In this document: piece by piece, positions 43,558 to 52,106 of the stretch
Layout: the number at the start of each line of letters is the position of its first letter
How positions within the stretch are numbered: the first letter of the stretch is position 1
Assembly: GCA_963840725.1 (NCBI GenBank)
Contig: CAWIZY010000016.1
Coordinates: forward strand, 1,302,001 to 1,366,000
Direction of reading: 5' to 3'
From: CAVWDU01 sp963840725
GTDB taxonomy: Bacteria > Pseudomonadota > Gammaproteobacteria > Pseudomonadales > Halieaceae
Length of the DNA stretch: 64,000 nt
Notes under the pieces: model-generated
What the model was told of the DNA's origin: nothing
Databases searched by the model: none
Seen by the model: only the letters and a program-made list of their open reading frames with translations
Program-made: the position numbers and the translations under genes

Positions 43558-44193
43558 ATTTCAGCCTGGCTGCCGCGGTCGACACGGCTTGCCGGCGGCT
43601 CGGTTCAGGCTTTGGTTGAGCGGCGCACCTGAGGCCAAACAGGCCCAGCCCCAGGAGCAGCAGATGCCCGGAGTAGGGCATGATGCTGGGTGCGCCGGGG
43701 TCGCAAACAGGGTCACTGCGGATCGCAGATAGCACCGCGAATGAATATCGGTGACAGTGGCTGATGCCGTCGAATGTTACCCGTTATTTGTAGTGATACT
43801 CCAAGCCATCGGAAGCTGCCTGCGGCCGCTGCCTCTAGATCCCGGTTAAGACTTCGCCAGGTTCGAAAAAGTAGCCGGCCCCTGAATTTTGCGTTTTTGG
43901 CGATGAAATACCCTGGTTGAGTAGCGATTCGAAGGCGCGGATATTTTGTGATCAGTTCAAAAATGCCGACCGTATTTGCTTTACCGGAGAAGATAAGATC
44001 GATGCCACCCCCCATGGACGCTCTCCGCCCATGCTTCCTCGCCGTCGGGATTGCCCGTTGGCCCGGTGGTCGCCTCTGACGGCAATAAAGTGTCGAGGGC
44101 GGCAACATCGGTGCCGCCAACCGGTAGACCACGCGCCGAGCTTGCAAAAAGCAGGCAGCAGGGTAGCGAGAGGTTAAGAAGGAGCTTGTTCAT
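43556..44193 (-). pseudogene. Decayed PEP-CTERM-like exported protein
   Basis: The first 22 residues are a clean signal peptide (MNKLLLNLSLPCCLLFASSA), and the first frame runs 70 residues to a stop. After a run of six G (44008-44013) the sense continues in a second frame (GGIDLIFSGKANTVGIFEL), then from about 43960 in a third (NIRAFESLLNQGISSPKTQ, GAGYFFEPGEVLTGI). That frame has stops at 43835-43837 and 43784-43786. The same frame ends with a C-terminal anchor: proline-containing PGAPSIMPYSGH, the hydrophobic LLLLGLGLFGL and a basic tail. This is the form of exosortase sorting signals, though the PEP motif itself is degenerate. The AAAAGG ribosome site, promoter and terminator remain. At least two frameshifts and two stops make it non-functional. 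Confidence 0.65.
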
Positions 44194-44320
44194 ATTTTTG
44201 CCTTTTTATCGCAGTGTTCTGTGTATTAGTCTCAGCGGCAGTCTTTTACCCGCTTGACGCTGCTTTGTCTGTCTCGCGATGGTTAATGCAAGCAGCGGGC
44301 AAATTTTTAAGTGTTTGATT

Positions 44321-44348
44321 ATTATCGATTATCCATTACCAGTATCAA
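44321..44348 (-). promoter_or_regulatory. Sigma-70 promoter of the decayed gene
   Basis: On the minus strand TTGATA (44348-44343) and GATAAT (44326-44321) are 16 bases apart, five of six matches in each hexamer. The start of transcription would be near 44314, giving a 120-base leader before the signal peptide gene. The region is markedly AT-rich compared with its surroundings. Confidence 0.55.
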
Positions 44349-44471
44349 TTCTTATGCGGAGCTGCGACAAATTTTCATGCGTGAGTGTAAGAAATACTGA
44401 CACTGTCTTCACGGGTATTACGAGCAGCCCACTTTGGTTTTTTGAGAATTGAAAAACGAGCGAAAACTACT

Positions 44472-44666
44472 TTAGAGCCACCGCACACGGTTGGTACCAG
44501 CGCTTTCAGCGGGCCAACTGCAGACGTATCGGCCATCGGTTTGGTGGGTCTCGCAGAAACTCTGAAGATAAGTGGTCAGCAGCAGGTTTCTTAACCGGGC
44601 CGTGTCGCGCTCGTCCAATGGGTGGCAATGCCGGGAGGTAGTTGTCGCCTGGGTTAGCCCTGGCAC
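44472..44666 (-). CDS. Doubtful small ORF, 64 aa
   Basis: A GTG-started frame preceded by GGAG at about 10 bases encodes a basic 64-residue peptide (middle RLRNLLLTTYLQSFCETHQT, then DGRYVCSW) with two cysteines. It has no signal peptide and no family I recognise. It lies in the otherwise gene-free stretch between the decayed gene and paaN. It may be a remnant of a longer secreted protein or not a gene at all. Confidence 0.2.
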   Translation of the reverse strand: MPGLTQATTTSRHCHPLDERDTARLRNLLLTTYLQSFCETHQTDGRYVCSWPAESAGTNRVRWL

Positions 44667-44745
44667 TGGCAGTTGCTCCGGCTTATGAAAGCTTGTCCTG
44701 GCTCATGGAGCGCTCAGGCGGAGAGCTGCCTCAGGGTTGCGCGAT

Positions 44746-46455
44746 GTGCCGTGTTGCCTCTACTCGGGCGCAGTCGCTGCACTGAGATTCCCCAGATGTA
44801 ATTTTTTCGAGCGCCACCGTGAGACCCTCAACAAGGCCATCGATGCCTGCAAGGAGCGCTATTCCTGGACGGCCTATCCCGAGAGCCCCAGCAGTAAAAT
44901 TCATGGGGAGGAAAAGCCCCGGGCGGGCAAGGCGCGCTTCGAGGCCATGCTGAACAACGACTATCCGCTGCAGTTACCCGGGGAGCGCGGCCGGACCGGT
45001 GCCGAAATCTCTCCTTATACCGGAGAGTCTTTGGGCATTACCTACCCCCGAGTGCAGGTTGACGAACTGTATCGGGCGATTGAGGCGAGTATGCCCCCCT
45101 GGAGGAACGCTGCGCCGGAGGTCCGGGTGGGCCTCTGCCTGGAGATCCTGCACCGTTGCTCGGAACAGCTGTTTGAGAACGCCCATGCCACCATGCACAC
45201 AGCCGGGCAGAGTTTCATCATGGCCTTTGCCGGCAGTGGCGCCAACGCCCTGGATCGGGGCCTGGAGGCCCTGGTCTATGCCTGGAAGGCCATGGCGGAT
45301 GTGCCCGCCAGCGCCCACTGGGAGCGGCAGTTCGGTCGCGGCGGTGCCGCCAAACTGGAGAAGCAATACCGCCTGATGCCCCGCGGTATCAGCGTCGCCG
45401 TATGCTGCGCCACGTTTCCCCTCTGGAACGGCTACCCGGCCCTGTGTGCCAGCCTGGCCACGGGCAATCCGGTGGTGTTCAAACCCCACCCCAGTGCGAT
45501 TCTGCCCGTGGCCATGGTAGTTAGCGTCTGCAGAGAGGTGTTGGCAGAGGCCGGGTTCGATCCCAATCTGGTGACCCTGGTGGCCGATACCCGTGAGGAG
45601 CCGGCTACGCTGGAATTGCTGCAGCATCCGGGCACCGCGATCATCGACTTTACCGGCAGCCCGCAATTTGGCACCTGGATCGAGAAGAATTGCAGCGACA
45701 AGCTGGTGTATACCGAGACCGCGGGCTGCAACTCGGTGGTGATCGAGTCCTGCGGCGATCTGGAGGCCATGACCGGGGCTATTGCGCATTCCTTGTGCCA
45801 GGCCTCGGCGCAAATGTGCACCAGCGTGCAAAACATTCATATCCCGGCGGCAGGCATTCTGGCTGGCGGTCAGCGGGTAAGTTTCGATGAGGTGGCCGCG
45901 GCGCTGGTGGCCGCTGTAGAGCGCCATTTGGAGAACCCCCAGGTTTTGTGTGGCACCCTGGTTAACGAGCAGATCGTGTCCACCATTGCGCGTTTCCGGG
46001 ACCTCGCCGCCGAGCATGGCCGGCTGCTGCGGGACTCTGGCCCGCTTGTCTACCCGGATTTCCCCGCCGCCCGCACCGCTTCCCCGCTAATGCTCGAAGT
46101 GACCGAGGCTGCCCGGGACATCTATCGCGAGGAGATCTTTGGCCCGGTGTCGTTTGTTATCCGCGGCGAGGACATCGACGCCTGCCTGCATGACGCCGCC
46201 ACCAACGCTCGCGAACGGGGGGCGATCACTTCCCACGTGTATTCCGTGGACGAGGCTTTCCTTGATCGTGCGGTTGAGGCCTACCACGAGGCGGGGGCCT
46301 CGGTGGCCTGCAACCTGGTGGGCATGCCGATCAATTTCGCGGCGGCCTACTCGGACTACCACGTGAGCGGCTTGAACCCCGCCGGCAATGCCTGTTTGAC
46401 GGATTTAGCCTTTGTTGCCAGCCGCTTCCGGATCGTGCAGAGCAAGCGCATGTAA
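44746..46455 (+). CDS. paaN: PaaN-type aldehyde dehydrogenase
   Basis: The 569-residue protein fits the PaaN family, aldehyde dehydrogenases found with phenylacetate catabolism: FFERHRETLNKAIDACKERY at the N-terminus, TAYPESPSSKIHGEEKPRAG near residue 50, MHTAGQSFIMAFAGSGANAL near 150, and the catalytic cysteine in SAQMCTSVQNIH near 355. No other paa gene is in the window. The start is uncertain: GTG 44746 after AGGG (also TTG 44737) adds about 25 residues before the family N-terminus. An ATG lies exactly where the family start is expected (44793), but it is followed directly by TAA out of frame, as if one base had been inserted. Confidence 0.85.
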   Translation: MPCCLYSGAVAALRFPRCNFFERHRETLNKAIDACKERYSWTAYPESPSSKIHGEEKPRAGKARFEAMLNNDYPLQLPGERGRTGAEISPYTGESLGITYPRVQVDELYRAIEASMPPWRNAAPEVRVGLCLEILHRCSEQLFENAHATMHTAGQSFIMAFAGSGANALDRGLEALVYAWKAMADVPASAHWERQFGRGGAAKLEKQYRLMPRGISVAVCCATFPLWNGYPALCASLATGNPVVFKPHPSAILPVAMVVSVCREVLAEAGFDPNLVTLVADTREEPATLELLQHPGTAIIDFTGSPQFGTWIEKNCSDKLVYTETAGCNSVVIESCGDLEAMTGAIAHSLCQASAQMCTSVQNIHIPAAGILAGGQRVSFDEVAAALVAAVERHLENPQVLCGTLVNEQIVSTIARFRDLAAEHGRLLRDSGPLVYPDFPAARTASPLMLEVTEAARDIYREEIFGPVSFVIRGEDIDACLHDAATNARERGAITSHVYSVDEAFLDRAVEAYHEAGASVACNLVGMPINFAAAYSDYHVSGLNPAGNACLTDLAFVASRFRIVQSKRM

Positions 46456-46476
46456 GGGGGCGCTACCACGCGTTAA

Positions 46477-47289
46477 TCATCGTACGATTTGTACCGGGTG
46501 GATGGCGGCGAGGGTGCCGCCCGGGTTGAGCTGGCGCATCTCCGGCGCTACAGCTGCGAGAGCCGCTTCGCGATTGCCCGGGGCCGGATGCGTGCTCATG
46601 AACTCAGGGGGGCTGTCACCGCCGACTTTGGCCATTTTTTGCCACAGGGTGGCTGCGGCGTCCGGGTTGTAGCCCGCGCGCGTGGCGAGTTCGATGCCGA
46701 TGCGGTCTGCTTCTGATTCAGCGGTGCGGCTATTCGGGAGCTCCAGTGCCACCTTCGCTGCTGCAGCGGCACCCATCATCGCAACCCCGGTATTATCGGA
46801 GGCAGCGCCCACCGCAATAACCCCAAGGGTGGTGGCCATGGCGCGGGACATCCGCTCAGCGGTATGGTTGGCGAGGGCATGAGAAATCTCGTGGCCCATG
46901 ATCTGGGCAAACTCATCATCGGTCAGGCCCAGTTTCTCGAACAGTCCGGTGTAGACCGCCATTCGGCCGCCGGCCATGCACCAGGCATTGACGGTCTCGG
47001 GGTCGTCAATGATGGCGACGCTCCACTCCCAGTTGCCGGATTCCGGGTAGAGCAGTATTGCCTCTGTCACCAGCCGGCCGGTAATGGTCTGTACCTTGTC
47101 CGCCAGGCGAGGGTCGTCCACGAGCTTGTTCTCCCGGTCCAATTCGCTCACCGTGCTGAGGTAGGCTTTTTTTGATTCGACGATCGCCGCATCGGGCGAG
47201 ATCAGCATCAATTGCCGGCGGCCGGTTGGGCTGTTGGCGCAGGCGGCCACTATGGCGGTGGTGAGCAGGACGAGTAGCAGTTGTTTCAT
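46477..47289 (-). CDS. M48-family metalloprotease lipoprotein
   Basis: The 270-residue protein has a lipoprotein signal (LLLVLLTTAIVAAC, cysteine near residue 17). The zinc site is HEISHALANH near residue 134 (HExxH), with the third ligand glutamate in RTAESEADRIG near 190. The size and form match periplasmic M48 proteases of the LoiP/YcaL group, which degrade misfolded outer-membrane proteins. SPTGRRQLMLISPDA after the signal is typical. It ends close to the convergent paaN end. Confidence 0.9.
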   Translation of the reverse strand: MKQLLLVLLTTAIVAACANSPTGRRQLMLISPDAAIVESKKAYLSTVSELDRENKLVDDPRLADKVQTITGRLVTEAILLYPESGNWEWSVAIIDDPETVNAWCMAGGRMAVYTGLFEKLGLTDDEFAQIMGHEISHALANHTAERMSRAMATTLGVIAVGAASDNTGVAMMGAAAAAKVALELPNSRTAESEADRIGIELATRAGYNPDAAATLWQKMAKVGGDSPPEFMSTHPAPGNREAALAAVAPEMRQLNPGGTLAAIHPVQIVR

Positions 47290-47540
47290 CGATGAGTCTC
47301 TGTTTGTCGTTGCATGTAGCGGTTGGATGTCGTGATTGAGTGTCGCGATTAAAAATATCGCGCCGGGTGCTTTTACACCGATTACTTCGCGCGAGGGTAG
47401 CTCACAACGTTAGATCCCCTCGCGGGTTGTTGGTTCGATGTTTCAGTGCCGGTAATTATACCGCCCGCGCCGGTCCGTCGCGATTCACAGAGCCGAGCCA
47501 CGGGTTTGCGCAACGCGGGTTGCTGCCGCTGATCGGCAGG

Positions 47541-48878
47541 CTAGCCGGTCTCGGCCGCCGGTTTGGCGGGTGTCACGAGGTCTGTGGGAACGTCCTCCAT
47601 GCGGTTGAATTGGCGCCCCAGGTAGACTCCGACCCCGGCCCAGACGGCGGCGATACCGGCGCCGATAACGGCAACGGCAGCGAGACCCAGCCCGAGGCCC
47701 TGGGTCAGGGCGGTAAACGCCCAGGCATTGAGCATATCGCCGCCCCTATAAATGACTATGTCGATCACCGGCTTGGCCTTGAAGCGGGTTTCGCGGTCCA
47801 CCGCCGTAAACAGCATCTCTCGAGCGGGGCGTGAGAGGGCGTAATTCCCGGCGCGGCGAACCACCTGAATGGCGATCACTACCGACACCATGGGTGCCGC
47901 CGCCAGCAATAGCAGGCCCCCCGCAATCACCATGGGTACCGAGGCCAGGGTGAAGGGCAGGCCCAGGCGGGAAGCAATGCGGCCCGTGGCAAATGCGGCG
48001 ATCAAAATGGTCAGCGTGTTGACCACCAGGTCCATGGTGGCCCAAATCTGCGAGCGGGTGTCCCGATCGAAATCGGCCAGCAGGTTTTTCAGTTCAAAGT
48101 AGACGAACGAGCCGATGGTGGTATACAGGAAGATAAACAGACCGATGCCCAGCAGGAAAGGGCTTTTGAAGAATTCGCTGAATCCCGCCAGGGGGTTGCC
48201 GCCGATAGCTTCGATCTGGCGCACATCAGCGGCAATCGAAGCGTTCTGCAACGCCGATGCTTTGAGGTCTTGCAGCAGGCGAATAAGCGGCACAGTCAAA
48301 ACCAGCAGGAGGCTGGCGATGAGCAGTAGAGAGTCGGTGCCAATATCATCCACCAGCAGCGCCGTAAGCGCCGGGCCGACGATGCCGCCAACGCTGGCAC
48401 CGGCGCCAATAAAGCCGAATAACCGGGTCGCCTGGGGTTTGGAGAAGGTGTCCGCCATAAAGGTCCAGAACACCGAGATATGGAACAGGCTGAATACGCT
48501 TATCCACACGTAAAAGGCTTTGTCCAGCAGGGTCCGCTCTGCCAGGGTCTGGGTGCCGATGTAGAACAGCACGAAGCTGGCCGCGAAGAAACCGTATACA
48601 GCGGGGACCAGTTGCCGCAGCCGAATACTGGCGACGGCCTTGCCGTAGAGGGAGACCGCAAGGGTGCTGAACACGAAGGTGAAGGTCCAGAGCCAACTCA
48701 CCTCCGCGTCGCTCCAGTCGCTGGCCATGGCATCCCTTAGCGGCCGCAGGGTGTAGTAGGCTGCCATCAGTAGCAACACCAACAGGAAGGAGGCAAGGGT
48801 CGCCCGAACCTCATGTGGCTGGATGTCGCAGGCCCGAGCCAGCATGCGCTGCAGCCGCGAAGGCGGTGCTGTTGTCAT
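47541..48878 (-). CDS. MFS-type / NTP-NDP-exchange-like transporter
   Basis: A 445-residue inner-membrane protein with about 12 hydrophobic helices. The family start HEVRATLASFLLVLLLMAAYY, then TLRPLRDAMA near residue 45, is characteristic of MFS proteins annotated as ATP/ADP-translocase-like. RLFGFIGAGASVGGIVGPAL near 155 and RRAGNYALSRPAREMLFTAV near 345 are also typical. Substrate is unknown; true nucleotide exchange is known only in intracellular bacteria. The gene starts 10 bases after the aldo/keto reductase stop, so the two form an operon. Confidence 0.8.
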   Translation of the reverse strand: MTTAPPSRLQRMLARACDIQPHEVRATLASFLLVLLLMAAYYTLRPLRDAMASDWSDAEVSWLWTFTFVFSTLAVSLYGKAVASIRLRQLVPAVYGFFAASFVLFYIGTQTLAERTLLDKAFYVWISVFSLFHISVFWTFMADTFSKPQATRLFGFIGAGASVGGIVGPALTALLVDDIGTDSLLLIASLLLVLTVPLIRLLQDLKASALQNASIAADVRQIEAIGGNPLAGFSEFFKSPFLLGIGLFIFLYTTIGSFVYFELKNLLADFDRDTRSQIWATMDLVVNTLTILIAAFATGRIASRLGLPFTLASVPMVIAGGLLLLAAAPMVSVVIAIQVVRRAGNYALSRPAREMLFTAVDRETRFKAKPVIDIVIYRGGDMLNAWAFTALTQGLGLGLAAVAVIGAGIAAVWAGVGVYLGRQFNRMEDVPTDLVTPAKPAAETG

Positions 48879-48888
48879 AAGCGGTGGC

Positions 48889-49818
48889 CTAGAGAGACTG
48901 GTAGATGCGCAGCATTTCCGCGCGCTGGTCAGTATCCGGCACCGGGCCGTAGTTGGCGCCCATATTGTCCTGCATATGGCTGGCTTTGGAAGATGCGGGG
49001 ATAATGCAGGTCACTGCGGGATGAGCGAGGATGAACTTCAGGTAGAACTGGCCCCAACTGGCACAACCCAGCTCGCGCGCCATGGCGGGCAGCTCGGTAT
49101 TGCGAGACCGGCCAAACAGTCCGCCGCGTTGATAAGGGCGGTTGATCATAGTGGCGATCCCCCTGTCCCTGGCCAGCGGTAACAGGGCCTCCTCGGCGAC
49201 CCGGTCTTCGATGTTGTAGGAAAACTGCACGAAATCCAGCGGCTCGTCGCGCATTACCTGGAGGAACTCCTCGTGATCGCGGCCGTGTGAGGTGGTGATG
49301 CCGATGTAACGGACTTTACCCTGATCTTTCCAGTCCTTCAGTGTAGCCAGTTGCGTGCGCCAGTCTTTCAGGTTGTGCACGGCAATAAGATCAAAGCGCT
49401 CCACCGCCATCCGTTTTGCCGACTCCTGCATCTGGGCGATCCCGGCTTCGCGACCCGTGGTCCACACTTTGGTGGCCGCAAACAGCGGCGGTCGTTCTGG
49501 CGCGGCGCGCAGCAGGTCGCCGACCCGTGACTCTGCATTGCCGTACATCGGCGACGAATCGATGATCGTTCCACCGCCTTCTACGAAGACCCGCATAACA
49601 TCGGCCAGCTTGGCCAGCGATTCGGCGTCGGGGCTGGCATCAAAGGTCCGTGATGTGCCCATGCCAATGACCGGTACACGTTCACCGGAGCTGGGGATGG
49701 GGCGCTGGATCAATGTCTGCTTGCCCGTTGCCCCCGACACCTCAGCCGCCCCCAGCCCCAGCGCCTTAGCTGCTACCAGCCCCGCACCCCACTGTACTGC
49801 CTGCCTGCGATTGATCAT
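48889..49818 (-). CDS. Exported aldo/keto reductase
   Basis: The 309-residue protein begins with a Tat-type signal (MINRRQAVQWGAGLVAAKAL, twin arginine at 4-5), so it may be exported folded with its NADPH cofactor or signal-anchored. The aldo/keto reductase barrel has GTSRTFDASPD near residue 55, IIDSSPMYGNAESRVGDLL near 87 with the catalytic tyrosine, TKVWTTGREAG near 118, and IPASSKASHMQDNMGA near 280. ATG 49818 follows CAGGAG; the longer start adds 7 residues. It precedes the transporter gene by 10 bases. Confidence 0.85.
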   Translation of the reverse strand: MINRRQAVQWGAGLVAAKALGLGAAEVSGATGKQTLIQRPIPSSGERVPVIGMGTSRTFDASPDAESLAKLADVMRVFVEGGGTIIDSSPMYGNAESRVGDLLRAAPERPPLFAATKVWTTGREAGIAQMQESAKRMAVERFDLIAVHNLKDWRTQLATLKDWKDQGKVRYIGITTSHGRDHEEFLQVMRDEPLDFVQFSYNIEDRVAEEALLPLARDRGIATMINRPYQRGGLFGRSRNTELPAMARELGCASWGQFYLKFILAHPAVTCIIPASSKASHMQDNMGANYGPVPDTDQRAEMLRIYQSL

Positions 49819-49930
49819 GCCTGCGCTCCTGTTCCTCACAAATCAACGATCCACTGACGCAGTGTTTCAGTCGTGGCTGGCGGGGTCAAGGTCCCGCAGC
49901 TCTGCCCGCACGTTTGCCAGGAGACCGGAG

Positions 49931-50800
49931 CTAGCTGCTGGCCTGCATCCATTTGCGCAATCGGTTGGAGTCACCGAAGGGGGTGAGTTTACCGTAGGAG
50001 TTGAGCAGTACGATGGATATGTCCCGACCCGCTATTTTTGCCTGCATGACCAGGCAGCGACCCGCTGCGTGGAGGTAGCCGGTCTTGCTCAGTTCGATAT
50101 CCCAAGTCGCGTTCTGTAGCAGGCGATTGGTATTACCAAATGTCAGCGGCCCGCGATCGGTGAAGGGCTGAACATCTGTGCGCCGGGTAGTTGTGGCCTG
50201 GGTAATCAACGGGTAATCGTCGGCTGCCGCCAGCATTCTTGAGAGATCTCGCGCCGTCGATACGTTCTCCGCGCGCAAACCCGCAGGGCCGGCGAAGCGG
50301 CTGTGCTCCATGCCGAGGCTCTGGGCTTTGCGGTTCATATGGCTGACGAAACGCGCCATGCCGCCAGGATAGGTCCGGCCTAAGGCATTGGCAGCGCGAT
50401 TTTCTGAGGCCATGAGAGCAAGCAGTATCAGCTCGCGGCGGGGCAGTGTTGCGCCATACTGCAGTCGCGATCCTGTGCGCCTGATGCTGTCGTGATCATC
50501 TTTGGTGATAGTGATTTTTTGGTCCAGGTCCAGCCCAGCATCGAGCACGACCATGGCGGTCATCAATTTGGTAATAGAGGCAATAGGCCGCACGGTATCG
50601 GCATCCTTGCCATAGATAATGCTGCCGTCGGCGTCGGTAATCAGTGCAGAGGCCGAGCGCAAGCCCGGGTTGCCGGGGAGCATCTTGAAACCGTTGTCAC
50701 TGGCCGCTTTCGCGGAGGTAGTGCCGGCAATTAGTGCCGTAAGCAGTGCGGTGCCCAGTACGATCGAAACTGCGCTGGACGGGCGGCGAGGAGCTCGCAT
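49931..50800 (-). CDS. pbpG: D-alanyl-D-alanine endopeptidase (PBP7-like)
   Basis: A 289-residue penicillin-binding protein that cuts peptidoglycan cross-links in the periplasm. The signal peptide is SIVLGTALLTALIAGTTSAKA. The active-site motifs are SITK (about residue 80), SEN (about 135) and SKTGYLHAAGR (about 240). The length and lack of a C-terminal membrane helix fit PbpG rather than DacA. ATG 50800 follows GAGGG; the longer frame has 96 unrelated residues. Confidence 0.92.
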   Translation of the reverse strand: MRAPRRPSSAVSIVLGTALLTALIAGTTSAKAASDNGFKMLPGNPGLRSASALITDADGSIIYGKDADTVRPIASITKLMTAMVVLDAGLDLDQKITITKDDHDSIRRTGSRLQYGATLPRRELILLALMASENRAANALGRTYPGGMARFVSHMNRKAQSLGMEHSRFAGPAGLRAENVSTARDLSRMLAAADDYPLITQATTTRRTDVQPFTDRGPLTFGNTNRLLQNATWDIELSKTGYLHAAGRCLVMQAKIAGRDISIVLLNSYGKLTPFGDSNRLRKWMQASS

Positions 50801-50952
50801 GGCATTACCCTCTGATGGCGATAGTGTTGTTGTTCGCGATAACATTCGCGTCTTATCGGGTCCGGTGTTGGCGTCGCTAGGTAAGCCGCTTGTTGTGTAC
50901 CGTGATCCCAACCTCATATCTTTGTACTGGTCTATGCTACTGCAAGGCGCAC

Positions 50953-51135
50953 ATGGCAGGCTGTATTGTGCCGCAAGCCCGCTGGTATTACTGCACCGAA
51001 GTGGCACTTGCTCCACATTGCCGTTTTCTGCAGCCACTGACGCTGGGGCCGGTGGCGGGTCGGCAAGGCTCGGCCGTGTTGGCTGCAACCGATACCCTCA
51101 ACCGGGATCTGATTCCGCGCCAGCGCTCACCCTGA
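50953..51135 (+). CDS. Doubtful small ORF, 60 aa
   Basis: An ATG-started frame (MAGCIVPQARWYYCTEVALA, then PHCRFLQPLTLGP) with three cysteines in the first 25 residues, antisense to and overlapping the 3' end of gpsA by 38 bases. AAGG lies upstream. I do not recognise it, and no promoter is convincing. It fills most of the 300-base gap between gpsA and pbpG. Confidence 0.25.
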   Translation: MAGCIVPQARWYYCTEVALAPHCRFLQPLTLGPVAGRQGSAVLAATDTLNRDLIPRQRSP

Positions 51136-52102
51136 CCAGGCCACGATAGGCGAGTCGTGCATCATATTCCCCGGACAGGACCCGCGACACGTCGTGGGCT
51201 ATCGGCATCTCCACACCGTATTCCTCGGCCAGTGCCATCACCGCAGGAGCGCTCTTGGCGCCCTCGGCGACCATGACCATCTCGGCGATAATCTCCTGCA
51301 TCTGCCGGCCTTTACCCAATTCTACGCCCACGTACCGGTTGCGACTCTGCGGGCTGGTGCAGGTCGCGATCATATCGCCCATGCCAGCCAGGCCGGCAAA
51401 GGTGATCGGTTGCCCGCCCATTGCGACGCCTAATCGGGTCACCTCCGCCAGCCCCCGGGTTATCAAAGCCGCCCGGGTGTTGTCTCCGGCGCCCATACCG
51501 TCTCCCATGCCTACGGCGATGGCGATGATATTTTTGAGTACGCCACCCAACTCGCAGCCGATCACATCGGTATTGGTATAGACCCGGAAAAGGCCGCTTT
51601 TGAACAATTTTTGCAGCTCCTGAACGATTATTTCGTCCTCCATGGCGATCACACCCGCCGCTGCCTGTCCCGCCATGATTTCACGTGCCAGGTTGGGGCC
51701 GGTTAGCACGCCGGTGGGGTGTCCCGGCAGCACCTGCCCGATAATCTCGGTCATCCGCAGGCGGGTGTCCAGCTCCAGCCCCTTGGTAAGGCTGATCACT
51801 GGTACCCAGGGTCGGATGTGTTCCTTCACCTCCATCAGAACACTGCGAAAGTTCTGTGAGGGGATGCCCATAACCACCACGTCTGCGCCACCCACGGCAT
51901 CCTTTATGGATTGGGTGGCCTGCAGTTTTTCGGGCAGCACGGCCCCGGGCAGGTATTTTTCGTTGGTATGCGAGGCATTGATTTCAGCGACACTGTCCGG
52001 GTTGCGAGCCCAGAGAGTGACCGGCGCATTGCGTGTGACCAGTGAGGCGACTGTCGTACCCCAGGATCCTCCGCCCAGTACTGCAACCTTCAGATGAGAC
52101 AT
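51098..52102 (-). CDS. gpsA: Glycerol-3-phosphate dehydrogenase [NAD(P)+]
   Basis: GpsA reduces dihydroxyacetone phosphate to glycerol-3-phosphate for phospholipid synthesis. The 334-residue protein has the Rossmann motif VAVLGGGSWGTTVASLV near residue 6, VISLTKGLE near 105, GPNLAREIMAGQAAAG near 132, the catalytic lysine segment CELGGVLKNIIAIAVGMGDG near 185, and TCTSPQSRNRYVG near 245. ATG 52102 follows AAGGAG and is 4 bases after the plsB stop, so substrate supply and acylation are encoded together. Confidence 0.96.
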   Translation of the reverse strand: MSHLKVAVLGGGSWGTTVASLVTRNAPVTLWARNPDSVAEINASHTNEKYLPGAVLPEKLQATQSIKDAVGGADVVVMGIPSQNFRSVLMEVKEHIRPWVPVISLTKGLELDTRLRMTEIIGQVLPGHPTGVLTGPNLAREIMAGQAAAGVIAMEDEIIVQELQKLFKSGLFRVYTNTDVIGCELGGVLKNIIAIAVGMGDGMGAGDNTRAALITRGLAEVTRLGVAMGGQPITFAGLAGMGDMIATCTSPQSRNRYVGVELGKGRQMQEIIAEMVMVAEGAKSAPAVMALAEEYGVEMPIAHDVSRVLSGEYDARLAYRGLVRVSAGAESDPG

Positions 52103-52106
52103 GGAT

